Of a stretch of 64,000 bases of DNA, positions 54,947 through 63,517 are shown in pieces. Position numbers and translations under genes: made by a program. The notes under the pieces were generated by a model. The model searched no databases. It was not told the origin of the DNA and worked only from the letters and a program-made list of their open reading frames with translations. Source of the stretch: Falsibacillus albus (lineage in GTDB: Bacteria; Bacillota; Bacilli; Bacillales; DSM-25281); the NCBI RefSeq assembly GCF_003668575.1, contig NZ_RCVZ01000013.1:62001-126000 (forward strand). The letters run 5' to 3'. Each line of letters starts with the position of its first letter. Position 1 is the first letter of the stretch.

Positions 54947-55783
54947 ATGCTGAAGGATGTTGAAGTCATTGTTTTTGACCTGGACGGGACGTTGTATGAG
55001 GATATTCATCATTTTGACCATTACGCTGATCTTCTTGGGGAGAAGCTAGATCTTATTAGTCGTAAGAGTTTTGAAAAAGACTATCAATCTTTTAAAGAGG
55101 GTCGTCTGCCATTGAAAATCGGTACGGTCTATGATGTGGAGAATGATTTGGTTTTGATCCAAAAAAATGGCCATGTGCTGGAAGCTTTCGAATGGTCGGG
55201 GGCAAAAGTTTCGAAAGAGAAAGTATCCGAATTGTACCCGCAGGAAATCGTGTTTGATTTCCATTCGATGCTCAACGTCGGCGACCTTTGGTGGGTGCCC
55301 GTTTCGATCGCCCGGCATTATGGTTTGTCCAGTGAATTGGCGCATCAGGCGTTCCTGCAGACAAGGGAATATATGATGACGCCTGAATTTCAAATGCAGG
55401 AGATCCAAGGGTTCAAAGAAGTGCTTCAGTCGTTGAGCCGAACGAAAAAGCTCGTCCTTTTCACGAACTCCCCGCAAAAGGACAGCGAAGTGATCGTCAC
55501 GAAGCTGGGGTTTATGGATTACTTTGATTACAAAATTTTCGATGGAAGGAAACCGGTTAAAACGGAAAGAGCATTGCGTAAGATCAGCGAGCATTATGAT
55601 GTGCCTTTTTCCAAGATTCTTTCCATCGGAGACAACGCCATCAACGAAATCTACCCTGCCCGGAAAATGGGCTGTCAAACGATTTTGATTGATGGGCATG
55701 AATACGGCGATCCATCTCAAGCTGATTATGTCGTGAAAAATATTGCCGGTGTTGTGGAGTTGCTTGAAGGGATAGAGGGCTGA
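54947..55783 (+). CDS. HAD-superfamily hydrolase
   Basis: 278 residues. Motif I IVFDLDGTLYED with nucleophile Asp11 and Asp13, motif II LVLFTNSPQ, the motif III Lys within GRKPVKTERAL and motif IV ILSIGDNAINEIYPARKMG. A helical cap (about 20-140) marks subclass I. A phosphatase acting on a small metabolite such as a nucleotide or sugar phosphate is likely. A terminator overlaps the stop. Monocistronic. Confidence 0.85.
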   Translation: MLKDVEVIVFDLDGTLYEDIHHFDHYADLLGEKLDLISRKSFEKDYQSFKEGRLPLKIGTVYDVENDLVLIQKNGHVLEAFEWSGAKVSKEKVSELYPQEIVFDFHSMLNVGDLWWVPVSIARHYGLSSELAHQAFLQTREYMMTPEFQMQEIQGFKEVLQSLSRTKKLVLFTNSPQKDSEVIVTKLGFMDYFDYKIFDGRKPVKTERALRKISEHYDVPFSKILSIGDNAINEIYPARKMGCQTILIDGHEYGDPSQADYVVKNIAGVVELLEGIEG

Positions 55784-55806
55784 CTTTGGTCGGCCCTCTA
55801 TTTTCG
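55773..55806 (+). terminator. Terminator of the HAD gene
   Basis: TAGAGGGC pairs with GCCCTCTA, then TTTTCG. Confidence 0.8.
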
Positions 55807-55845
55807 TATTATTGAACTTGCAAACTCACCTAGGATAAATGCTGT

Positions 55846-56275
55846 CGTGACCGAATTCGGACCTCCACCACCTAAACGGGCACAAGCTCAGGCTTCTCAT
55901 GACCGAAATCGCACCCCCACCTCAAAAAACGGCACGTGCCCGGGCTTATTGTGACCGAAATGAAGCGCTCACTCCGACAACGGGCACAAAAACTTGGCTT
56001 TGATGACCGCTTTGAACCTCTCCTACCGAAACCGGGCTTCATTACACCACTTTGATGACCGCTTTGAACCTCTCCTACCAAAACCGGGCATCATTACACC
56101 ACTTTGGTGACCGCTTTGAACCTCTCCTACCGAAACCGGGCATCATTACACCACTTTGGTGACCAGTTTGAACCTCTCCCATCGAAACTGGGCACCAATA
56201 CACGACTTTGGTGCCCAGTTTGGGATGATTCCACGGAATTTGGGCATCAATCCAGAGCCATGACAACCGAACTGC
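55846..56275. repeat. Eight or nine 52-nt tandem units with conserved hairpins (repeat family D)
   Basis: TGACCG or a variant stands at 55848, 55900, 55952, 56004, 56056, 56108, 56160 and 56212, all 52 nt apart. Each unit has a 5' arm GTGaCCG or variant and a 3' arm CGGgCAC or variant; in the unit at 56155 both change together (TTGGTGaCCAGTTT with AAACTGGgCACCAA). This fills the gap between the HAD and protease genes. Confidence 0.85.
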
Positions 56276-56301
56276 GCCACTCCTCCCTTCCACCCCCAAA
56301 C

Positions 56302-56346
56302 AAAAAAAGCCCCGGAAGGCAGCTGATCCTGACCTTCCGGAGCCTT
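56302..56346 (-). terminator. Terminator of the S53 protease gene
   Basis: GGCTCCGGAAGG and CCTTCCGGGGC arms around a loop, then TTTTTTTG on the minus strand. Confidence 0.8.
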
Positions 56347-56353
56347 AATCATA

Positions 56354-58549
56354 TTATTGAACTTGCAAGCTTACATCGTCGACGAAGAAGTCTGTCGGAT
56401 TGCTGCTGTCATTTGTTCCTTTGAAGGCGATTTGCACGGTTTGACCTTTGTAGCTTGTCAGGTCATATGTGTGTTTCACCCAGCCGGAACCTGAGCCGTC
56501 GTTGACGGTCATGAGCGTAGCAAGTGTGGAACCGCTTGTGTTGCGGACTTGAGCGTATAGGTAGTCATACGCATGGCTTGTTTCCGTTGTGTTCACATAC
56601 GTCCAGAACGTAAGCGTTGCGCTAGTTGCAGACGAAGGAATGGAAACTGTTTGATAGATTAAGTCTGTGCTATTGTTATAGCCATTTAGATAAGCAGAGT
56701 AGCTGCCTGCATGTGGCTTGGAAGTATCGACAAGCTGATAGCCGCCTGAGCTGGATTCAGACCATGGGGCCTGTCCGCTCTCGAAGCCGCCGTTTGTGAT
56801 GACTTCAGTCGGGTTGCCTGTTCCGCCTCCGCCTGAACCAGATGATCCGTTGATGTCGCGGATCAAGTTGTAGGCATTTGGAGTTCCGATACCAGAAGCC
56901 ATGTCATAGCCGGATGTTGCTGGGTAGTACAGGTTGTTGCCGCTTGTGATGTCGTGGTACGCAGGGTATGTCTGCGTTGTGTTGAACATACGGTAAAGCG
57001 TTGGGTTAGCTTGGCCAAGGTTTCCTTTGCCGTTGGCTGCTGCGTATTGGTTGTTCAGTGCTGCGATTCCTGCCCAAAGTGGTGCTGCCGCTGATGTTCC
57101 ACCGACGACTGTCCATGAGCCGGAGCTGTAGATGGAGTAGCCTGTTGCTGGATCCGCATCTGCTGATACGTCCGGAACTTGGCGTTTGCCGTTGGAGTAG
57201 CTGTTTTGTACTCCTGGGCCGGATTGGTAGGAAGGCATTGAATACACAGTGGATAAACCGCCGCCTCCACCCGTTTTGTTGCTGCTGTTCGCCCAGATGG
57301 ACTCAGAGCCATAGGAAGAACCGCTCAGTGTCAAGTGTGTACCGCCGACGCCTGTTACATATGGATCATTGGCTGGGCTGTCGACAGCAAGCTTAGAATC
57401 CCCTGCATCATAAGCCCCGTTATCGCCGGATGCCGCGAAGACACTTTGTCCTTGTGCCGCAAGCTGAGAGAAGACAGTGTGCAAGCTGTTCATCAAGCTG
57501 CTTCCTGCTTGAAGCTCGCTGATTCCCCAGCTGACAGATACAGATTTGGCTTGGTTGTCTGTAGCGATTTTTTGATACGTGTCAATCAATCCTTGCCCAG
57601 TGTTCGGTCCTTCGTAAACCATGACCTGTGCTTTCGGGGCGATGGCATTGATGACCTCGATGTCCAATTCAACCTCGACTTGCCCTTGGCCAGCCGCGCC
57701 GTTGTAGCCGTCGACATAGACGTTTGTCGGAGTCGGGCTTCCAAGGCCATAGTGGCTGTCGTATGTGCTGATGTTGGAAGCTTTGTATCCGTCAAGTTCC
57801 ATAACCGCAACTTTTTGTCCAGAACCGTCATAGCCGGCACTGGCAAGAGGCGTTACATTGTATGCATTTTTCAATTCATCCGGCGTGTATCCGCCAGCCG
57901 GGCCGCTTCCTGCATGTGGGTCGACCGCACCTGTTTTATGAGTGTCGAGCTTGAATGGTTTCCTGATATTCGGATGTGTGAATTGAGGTTCGTTGTTCAA
58001 TCCTTCCACATCTGCGATGATGCCTGCGAATTCTGCAGGGATCTCAGGTGCATCCTCATTGGAGAAATATGTTTGGCCTTTATCGTTTTTGTAGTCATTA
58101 ATTTTTACACCAAAGGCATCTTCCATTTGTCCAATTTTACCGCTCACTGTTATGAATGCATTATTGCTGGAAACTCCTTGGACTTTGAAGCCTTGTTTCT
58201 TCAGGAAGCTTTTCACCTTTTCAACCGATTCATCCGTAGGGCCGTATTGCGCCTTGAATTCCTCAGTTGTTAAGAAGTGCTTGTAGTTCGGAGATGTCGG
58301 ATCGTTCACACTTGCAATGAATTGATCCAATTGGTCACTGTTGCGTAAATTCAACGCAACTGTGAGTGAAGTCTTTTTGTTGCGATCAGAATGATTCAAA
58401 AACTTTCCGTGCTTTGCAGAGTAAGGCGCACCTTTCCCTAATTGAAAATGTTTCGATCCTGCTGCATGAGTGGCACTCCCACCCGCTGTGAACAGCGACA
58501 AGCTTAGTACGGATGCCACCGTCGTCATCAACAATTTACTTTTCTTCAT
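56354..58549 (-). CDS. Secreted S53 serine protease (sedolisin/kumamolisin type) with a C-terminal beta domain
   Basis: 731 residues from ATG 58549 (AGGTGAAAGG upstream; the ORF extension to 58642 is not supported). Signal peptide ending near ATHA, then a pro-kumamolisin activation domain (about 50-190), then the catalytic domain. The Glu/Asp pair lies in QVEVELDIEVI (about 290), the oxyanion Asp in AASGDNGAY and the nucleophile Ser near 485 in VVGGTSAAAPLW; the calcium-site Asp is in YDMASGIGTPN. A Gly/Ser linker leads to a C-terminal domain (ITNGGFESGQAPW) of carbohydrate-binding-like jelly-roll type. S53 enzymes are usually active at acid pH. Monocistronic. Confidence 0.9.
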   Translation of the reverse strand: MKKSKLLMTTVASVLSLSLFTAGGSATHAAGSKHFQLGKGAPYSAKHGKFLNHSDRNKKTSLTVALNLRNSDQLDQFIASVNDPTSPNYKHFLTTEEFKAQYGPTDESVEKVKSFLKKQGFKVQGVSSNNAFITVSGKIGQMEDAFGVKINDYKNDKGQTYFSNEDAPEIPAEFAGIIADVEGLNNEPQFTHPNIRKPFKLDTHKTGAVDPHAGSGPAGGYTPDELKNAYNVTPLASAGYDGSGQKVAVMELDGYKASNISTYDSHYGLGSPTPTNVYVDGYNGAAGQGQVEVELDIEVINAIAPKAQVMVYEGPNTGQGLIDTYQKIATDNQAKSVSVSWGISELQAGSSLMNSLHTVFSQLAAQGQSVFAASGDNGAYDAGDSKLAVDSPANDPYVTGVGGTHLTLSGSSYGSESIWANSSNKTGGGGGLSTVYSMPSYQSGPGVQNSYSNGKRQVPDVSADADPATGYSIYSSGSWTVVGGTSAAAPLWAGIAALNNQYAAANGKGNLGQANPTLYRMFNTTQTYPAYHDITSGNNLYYPATSGYDMASGIGTPNAYNLIRDINGSSGSGGGGTGNPTEVITNGGFESGQAPWSESSSGGYQLVDTSKPHAGSYSAYLNGYNNSTDLIYQTVSIPSSATSATLTFWTYVNTTETSHAYDYLYAQVRNTSGSTLATLMTVNDGSGSGWVKHTYDLTSYKGQTVQIAFKGTNDSSNPTDFFVDDVSLQVQ

Positions 58550-59118
58550 CCTTTCACCTCTCCAATTCCCCAACATAAAAGTCCTGTAACCATGGAAGCA
58601 TCCAGGTACCAATTCCAGCGAGCAGTTTTGGCCAATAATCACTGCTATTCTCCGCTAACTCCCACGGTTTCGCTCTTTTCATTTGGAATAAATATGTACG
58701 TACAACCAGTATTTTACTGAACATACCGAACATCGTATATGAGGCTTTCCGCACGTTTCTGATTAGAATATGATGAGAAAACGGTTAGATTCTCATGAGA
58801 ATATTAATTATCCTTTAATTCCGACTATTTCGGTAATAAATATGAGCATAAAATACCATTGATTATTCCTATAGGAATATTTGCCTATTAGAAAATAATG
58901 GAGAAATGAAGGTTGGATTAAGGAAAACACCATTTTTTTCACAAAAATTGTTGTATTTAACGGTTAATGATATTACATGAGTTAGTTGTTTGATATGTGA
59001 AAGATTCGTACTTTATAAAATTTGAGTCCAAAATCAAATTAATTTTCCGGAATATTGTAACAATTATTTTTTTAATGTATCATCGAATTAAAGAGATAAA
59101 TAATAGGGGGGAAGGATC
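58550..59118. other. Long AT-rich gap between protease and Sda-like genes
   Basis: No supported gene; minus-strand ORFs next to the protease start lack ribosome sites. It contains several T- and A-rich stretches and probably the divergent promoters. Confidence 0.4.
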
Positions 59119-59247
59119 TTGTACTCATTTATATTATTAAAAGACACTGAATTCCTAGAAATTTATAAGCTAGCAAAAGAAGTCGAGGTTTCCAGCGACT
59201 TCATTTTCCTTCTCGAACAGGAGCTTCACAAACGACAGCTTCTATAA
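59119..59247 (+). CDS. sda: Sda-like sporulation-kinase inhibitor
   Basis: 42 residues from a TTG start at 59119 behind GGGGGG. The sequence IYKLAKEVEVSSDFIFLLEQ followed by ELHKRQL matches the layout of Bacillus Sda (YxKAxEMNLNRDFIxLIENEIxRRSL): a helical hairpin that binds the sporulation kinases KinA/KinB and blocks phosphotransfer. The match is by spacing (SSDFIxLLExE(L/I)xxR), so it is likely but not certain. A terminator follows at once. It is monocistronic. Confidence 0.65.
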   Translation: MYSFILLKDTEFLEIYKLAKEVEVSSDFIFLLEQELHKRQLL

Positions 59248-59263
59248 TTTTAAAATTCGTGTA

Positions 59264-59296
59264 ACCATTGCCGGATCAAGGCAATGGTTTTTTCTT
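59264..59296 (+). terminator. Terminator of the Sda-like gene
   Basis: ACCATTGCC pairs with GGCAATGGT, then six T. Confidence 0.9.
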
Positions 59297-59454
59297 TATA
59301 GCTCTCCGCCTCTATTTCCACCCCAAAAATTTTATTGAAATAATCATTTCAATTATCAAGATATAATTATAGGCATATTTACACTCCAAATTAGATATAA
59401 GTACCTACAAATAGTAATATTTCAGTATATTGTATATTTGTAGGAGGTAATTTC

Positions 59455-59649
59455 TTGGCCCACTCAAAAATATTAATATCCTGCAAAAAATGCAGACATA
59501 TTCTTCGTTGGTCCTATGAAACCAAAGGACAGAGGTTCTCTAATGCGGACGTTTTATTATCTTCTGGCAAACGCTTCAAAATCAAGGTTCAGTGTCATAA
59601 TTGCCGCGAAGAAAATATTCTTACCATTGACCGCTCCCCTCTTGGATAG
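59455..59649 (+). CDS. Small zinc-ribbon protein
   Basis: 64 residues from TTG 59455 with AGGAGGT upstream. CKKC near residue 10 and CHNC near residue 48 form one four-cysteine zinc ribbon; the rest is basic. This suggests nucleic-acid binding. No family is recognised. It converges on the methyltransferase gene with only a 4-nt gap. Confidence 0.65.
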   Translation: MAHSKILISCKKCRHILRWSYETKGQRFSNADVLLSSGKRFKIKVQCHNCREENILTIDRSPLG

Positions 59650-59653
59650 GGAT

Positions 59654-60409
59654 TTACGTTAACGATTTTGCAAACTGACCAACGCATACCTCTGTTTTAT
59701 AGTGGAAGGTGATGATTCCATTTTGTTGGTATTTGGAGAACAGCCGTTGAAGTTCCGCCACGAATTCATCATAATTATGGTCTGTCTTCGCTGGTGTGTA
59801 CGATAACGAGAGGGCTCCTCCGATAAACCCTTCTTCTGTTACGGAGTGGCAATGGTCAAAATATACCTTTGTAAACTCCTGACCGAAGAAGTTCCGTTTC
59901 TCTTCATCGGGATCAAATTTGGAGATGGCAGCAGTCGTTTTAACTTTATATCGGTATAATGTACTGATATATTCTTTCTCCCATTCGCTGTCTGACTGCA
60001 TATCGTTCCACAAGGTCATCATGTGTCCATTCTCTTTTAAAATCCGTTTGAACTCCTTTTGACACAATGACTTGTCAAACCAATGAAAGGACTGAGCCAT
60101 CGTAATAAGGTCCACGCTGTTTTCTTTTAATGTGGTCTGTTCGGCAGAGGCGTGAATAAAATCAATGTTTTTACTATCCTCGCAATAACGTCTGCACACA
60201 TTCAGCATCTCTTCATTAGGCTCGACTGCCGACACGCTGCAGCCCAGATTTCCCAGCATTCTTGTAAGAAGTCCTGTCCCGGCGCCGATATCAGCAATGA
60301 CTGCGTGTTCATCGATTCCGATTTCTTTGATGGCAGCCAGTACTCCTTCCGGATAACCGGGTCTGCCAATGGCATATTCTTTTGTTTTCTGGTCAAATTG
60401 ATTTGTCAT
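59654..60409 (-). CDS. Class I SAM-dependent methyltransferase (UbiE/methyltransf_11 type)
   Basis: 251 residues. Motif I VIADIGAGTGLLTRMLGNLG (36-56), the acidic end of strand beta 2 AVEPNEEML, motif II/III DLITMAQSFHWFD and KRILKENGHMMTLW. The start GYPEGVLAAIKE is typical of small-molecule methyltransferases. The substrate is unknown. Monocistronic. Confidence 0.85.
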   Translation of the reverse strand: MTNQFDQKTKEYAIGRPGYPEGVLAAIKEIGIDEHAVIADIGAGTGLLTRMLGNLGCSVSAVEPNEEMLNVCRRYCEDSKNIDFIHASAEQTTLKENSVDLITMAQSFHWFDKSLCQKEFKRILKENGHMMTLWNDMQSDSEWEKEYISTLYRYKVKTTAAISKFDPDEEKRNFFGQEFTKVYFDHCHSVTEEGFIGGALSLSYTPAKTDHNYDEFVAELQRLFSKYQQNGIITFHYKTEVCVGQFAKSLT

Positions 60410-60566
60410 TTTACAAGCCCCAATCAGTAAATTTGTTTCAGTCCCGGCTCAATTCGTTTTTAGACATTTTCTGTTTCATTTGAAATTAATGCGAGTTAAA
60501 GGATATTCTAGGAGTATTAAAGAATGATGATGCAACAATTATAATATTGATGGGGGTCTGACATTA

Positions 60567-60809
60567 TTGAAAGAATATGAAGAAAGAAAAATACCAAAAA
60601 AAGTCGCGATCAGTATAACGTGCAACAAATGCGGAAATACAAAAAAATTATCGGATATTTGGGATGAATACGAATTTCAATCTTTTTCAATAACTTTTGG
60701 ATATGGTTCCTTATTTGATGACCAAAAGTGGGAATTTGATATTTGTGATACTTGCCTCGCTGACTTTGTAAAAACCTTCAAACATTCACCTGATATTAAT
60801 GGAGTCTAG
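60567..60809 (+). CDS. Small two-CxxC protein, unknown function
   Basis: 80 residues from a TTG start at 60567 with GGGGG about 10 nt upstream. CNKCGN and CDTCLADF suggest a zinc ribbon with a beta-rich middle. The stop overlaps a CTAGCACGTGCTAG palindrome shared with the convergent gene. No family is recognised. Confidence 0.6.
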   Translation: MKEYEERKIPKKVAISITCNKCGNTKKLSDIWDEYEFQSFSITFGYGSLFDDQKWEFDICDTCLADFVKTFKHSPDINGV

Positions 60810-60815
60810 CACGTG

Positions 60816-61127
60816 CTAGGCTTCTTTCACTTGTTTGTTCAATTTTTTTAATAGAATCCATGCTGCGATGAGATAGACTAGAAATGAAACAAAAGCAGCT
60901 GCTTGGTCAAAAAACCAGGGAATCGTCCCGATGTACAGTTTTAATGAAGCAGTTTGGAACCATGAGATTAGAACTCCAAGCAATATAAGACTTAAAATAA
61001 GCGTGCTCAAAAATCCGATTCCGTGGCTTTCAAATTTTTTCATAAATCCAAAGCCTACGAAAAAACTAACGATCCCACTCATTATCAAAAAAGTAAAAAA
61101 TAGATTAACAATCGTTTGAATGTCCAC
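60816..61127 (-). CDS. Three-helix membrane protein, unknown function
   Basis: 103 residues with three hydrophobic helices (about 8-27, 38-58 and 78-93) and a KKLNKQVKEA tail. Converges with the preceding gene. No family is recognised. Confidence 0.6.
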   Translation of the reverse strand: MDIQTIVNLFFTFLIMSGIVSFFVGFGFMKKFESHGIGFLSTLILSLILLGVLISWFQTASLKLYIGTIPWFFDQAAAFVSFLVYLIAAWILLKKLNKQVKEA

Positions 61128-61282
61128 TATAGATCTCCAATCTGCACCGACCCTTTAATTCCAATTATTTCAAATCATTACAGATAACTCAATAATTAAT
61201 TTCAACGAATATTGGAAGGATAATCCAAAAAAAGTCATTGAAATGATATAGTAGTAGTAAATAAACGAAGGGGTTGTCATCG

Positions 61283-61768
61283 TTGTTGGACTCAAAGAAG
61301 AGGTGGATACTCATTTGTCTTTTTACAGCGATATTAGTTGTTTTATCGTCTTGCGAATCAGCAGAAAATCATTCATCAGCAAATGGACAGTCGAACTCAG
61401 ACGGCTCAAAATACCAATCAAACCAGTCTGCGAACTCTTCAACCAGCCTAAATTCAAAATCGGAAGAGAATGATGAAGACACCCGGACCGATGCGGTGAT
61501 GAATGCTGTTTTGACCTATGAGAGCACCAAGGATCAAACTTTAGTTGATTACAAAACGAAAACGATGGTTCAAGATGGTCAGAAGGTTGGATTTGAAATC
61601 GTTCCTGCATCCAACCACCAAAATGATTTCAAAGAGGGATTGATCAAAGAAATGATCAATAATGAGGACGAATCACACAGTGTGACCTTATTCCAATTTA
61701 TCGTTGATGAACATAATCATGTTTCATTAATTGATCCTGCCACCACTAAAGTTGTCTTTAGTAAATGA
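61283..61768 (+). CDS. Predicted lipoprotein with a Ser/Asn-rich linker
   Basis: 161 residues from TTG 61283 (GAAGGGG 9 nt upstream; the earlier TTG overlaps the ribosome site). Signal peptide with lipobox VVLSSC; then a Ser/Asn-rich linker (about 25-60) and a small globular domain (DQTLVDYKTKTMVQDGQKVG to LIDPATTKVVFSK). Its function is unknown. Confidence 0.7.
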   Translation: MLDSKKRWILICLFTAILVVLSSCESAENHSSANGQSNSDGSKYQSNQSANSSTSLNSKSEENDEDTRTDAVMNAVLTYESTKDQTLVDYKTKTMVQDGQKVGFEIVPASNHQNDFKEGLIKEMINNEDESHSVTLFQFIVDEHNHVSLIDPATTKVVFSK

Positions 61769-61939
61769 AATATGCCATGAGATGCCTGCGGCCATAAACA
61801 TTGCTGCTTCTCTCCATGAGGCTTTTTTTAAAGGACGGTTAGTTAAATGTCATTGATTAAAACCGGAATACCTGTATGATTAAATTACATAAGTTTTAGA
61901 GACAAGGATGTAACAATATGAATGATGGGGGCGCTGCGT

Positions 61940-62263
61940 GTGCTAGTCGTTACGACAGAGAATATTGAAGGGTATAAAGTCGTTGAGGTAAAGGGGCCGG
62001 TGTATGGCTTGATTGTGAGGAGCAGAGGGATTGGCGGAGATATTATGGCCGGATTGAAATCCCTGGTAGGCGGGGAAATCAGGCAGTATACAGCGATGCT
62101 TGAAGATTCAAGGAAAGAAGCGCTGGATCGGATGATTAAAAACGCAAACGAAATGGGTGCAAACGCGATTGTGATGATGCGGTATGATTCAGGGCAGATC
62201 GGCGGCAACATGAGTGAAATCGTTGCATACGGCACTGCTGTTGTGGCAGAGAAGCTTTCATGA
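61940..62263 (+). CDS. YbjQ/UPF0145-family protein
   Basis: 107 residues from GTG 61940 with GGGGG 8 nt upstream; the ATG at 61922 has no ribosome site and the family normally starts MLVVTTEN. MLVVTTENIEGYKVVEVKG and LDRMIKNANEMGANAIVMMR are the family signature; the fold is a small pentamer of unknown role, once proposed to bind metals. Its stop overlaps the next start by 4 nt. Confidence 0.85.
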   Translation: MLVVTTENIEGYKVVEVKGPVYGLIVRSRGIGGDIMAGLKSLVGGEIRQYTAMLEDSRKEALDRMIKNANEMGANAIVMMRYDSGQIGGNMSEIVAYGTAVVAEKLS

Positions 62264-62487
62264 ATTACGTCATAGGATTCTATCTTTTAGAATTCTTGGG
62301 TGTGATCTTGTGCATCTTGCTTGGCTATTTCATCTATGACAAAAGAGTCAACCGCAACCATGGTGAAAAGGTTCCTGCCGGGTTTCAATGGACAGAAGAA
62401 GTGAATATCGACCCGGTATCTGGGGTAAAAACAAGGGTTTATTATAATCCTGATACGGGTGAACGATTTTATAAGAAAGAGAAATGA
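62260..62487 (+). CDS. Small membrane protein coupled to the YbjQ-like gene
   Basis: 75 residues with one helix (IGFYLLEFLGVILCILLGYFI) and a cytoplasmic or external tail containing FQWTEEVNIDPVSGVKTRVYY. The ATGA overlap suggests co-translation with the YbjQ-family protein. No named family is known to me. Confidence 0.65.
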   Translation: MNYVIGFYLLEFLGVILCILLGYFIYDKRVNRNHGEKVPAGFQWTEEVNIDPVSGVKTRVYYNPDTGERFYKKEK

Positions 62488-62489
62488 TG

Positions 62490-62521
62490 AAGAGGCTGTT
62501 CCCATGTGGACAGCCTCTTTG
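62490..62521. terminator. Bidirectional terminator
   Basis: AAGAGGCTGT pairs with ACAGCCTCTT, then TTG; serves the small membrane gene and the convergent P-loop gene. Confidence 0.75.
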
Positions 62522-62529
62522 TTGATTGT

Positions 62530-63093
62530 TTAATCTTGAGAAAGCTCAATAATTCTGGAGATGACAGCTTCCCCTTCCTCATTGTCTTTAATGACGAACA
62601 AATGGTCAGCTTCCCCTTCCACCGGCTCTGTCACATCTTCTTTTAATGAATCAGCCTGCTGCTGTATAAGCAATTCTTCAAAATTAGTAGCAGCGCCTCT
62701 GAAAATATTTGTGCTCCGCTGACTTTGTGTAACCCGATGTTGAAGGACGCCGTCGGGGATATCAAAATGAACGAGGATCCGGACAAACTTAGTGTTCTTA
62801 AAGCATTTATCCAGCAACTGCAGACGGTCTTTGCGGCTGCGATTGGAATTGCAGACAATCACGTGCAGGTCCGTCTTTTTAACCGCATGATCGACAATCA
62901 CCTTTGATAGGGCATGTTTAATCGTATTCGGCCCTTTTTTCGGCTGTAATTGCCTGTAATACATGTTGAGAAATTCAGCCTGATGATCCTGATCGATTAC
63001 GATGGAGTTGCTTAACTCCTTTTCTAATGATCTTGCAAATGTCATTTTCCCACTATGGGTCTTTCCAACTGTCAAAATAGCCAGCCTTTTCAT
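62530..63093 (-). CDS. P-loop kinase-like protein (zeta-toxin/AAA_33 type)
   Basis: 187 residues. Walker A GKTHSGKMTFARSL at about 10-23, a middle IVCNSNRSRKDRLQLLDKCF and the Arg-rich part RVTQSQRSTNIFRG. It resembles small nucleotide or metabolite kinases of the polynucleotide-kinase/zeta-toxin group, such as yeast-type tRNA-ligase kinase folds. No antitoxin is adjacent, so a toxin role is not supported. Confidence 0.75.
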   Translation of the reverse strand: MKRLAILTVGKTHSGKMTFARSLEKELSNSIVIDQDHQAEFLNMYYRQLQPKKGPNTIKHALSKVIVDHAVKKTDLHVIVCNSNRSRKDRLQLLDKCFKNTKFVRILVHFDIPDGVLQHRVTQSQRSTNIFRGAATNFEELLIQQQADSLKEDVTEPVEGEADHLFVIKDNEEGEAVISRIIELSQD

Positions 63094-63164
63094 ATATGCA
63101 GCTCCATTTTCAAAATTGTCGTTTCACAAGCATATCATATATTTTTGCACACTACACTAAAGTA

Positions 63165-63212
63165 TTAATGTGGCGGTCCGCGAGAGGGGGTCTGCCCCCC
63201 TCTCACACGGGC
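63165..63212. repeat. GC-rich palindrome, possible repeat family B relative
   Basis: GAGAGGGGG-TCTG-CCCCCCTCTC forms a perfect-looking hairpin next to GGCGGTCC. It shares the GGGTCTG.CCCC core with family B. Confidence 0.5.
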
Positions 63213-63264
63213 ATGTTATACTGAAAAAAGGAAGGAAAATTCTTACTTTATTTAGGGGGATTTT

Positions 63265-63447
63265 ATGAATAAGACTGCAGCATTGTCTTTAATCATTTTT
63301 ATTGCGAGTTTACTATTTTTATTTTTCATGCAACAGTTACCAAACATGAGCGATGTTCTCTCAGTTGGCGTCACAATAATTTTTTTATTATCCATCATGG
63401 TGTCTGTTCTGCTGGGGATTGCAGAAAAAATGAAGAAAGAGGAGTAA
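63265..63447 (+). CDS. 60-residue two-helix membrane protein
   Basis: Begins MNKTAALSLIIFIASLLFLF behind GGGGGA. Helices at about 5-22 and 33-52, then a basic KMKKEE end. Monocistronic. Its function is unknown. Confidence 0.65.
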   Translation: MNKTAALSLIIFIASLLFLFFMQQLPNMSDVLSVGVTIIFLLSIMVSVLLGIAEKMKKEE

Positions 63448-63517
63448 GTGTGAGGGCATCGATTGGGGGATCTCTCGCTGTGCCCTTCAGTAATGGAGAT
63501 ATAGTATTTGCCGCGGT

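Noticed and set aside
55846-56275. CRISPR array or coding ORF over the 52-nt repeats
   Set aside because: The period equals the full unit with no unique spacers; ORFs crossing it have no start signals.
57335-58273. 312-codon plus-strand ORF opposite the S53 protease
   Set aside because: It is the antisense shadow of a clearly recognised protease and has no ribosome site or motif.
58554-58754. Minus-strand 66-codon ORF before the protease start
   Set aside because: No ribosome site; it overlaps the protease leader region and lacks family features.
62530-63093. Zeta-type toxin
   Set aside because: The P-loop supports a kinase fold, but no antitoxin gene is adjacent and key toxin motifs are not clear, so only kinase-like is claimed.
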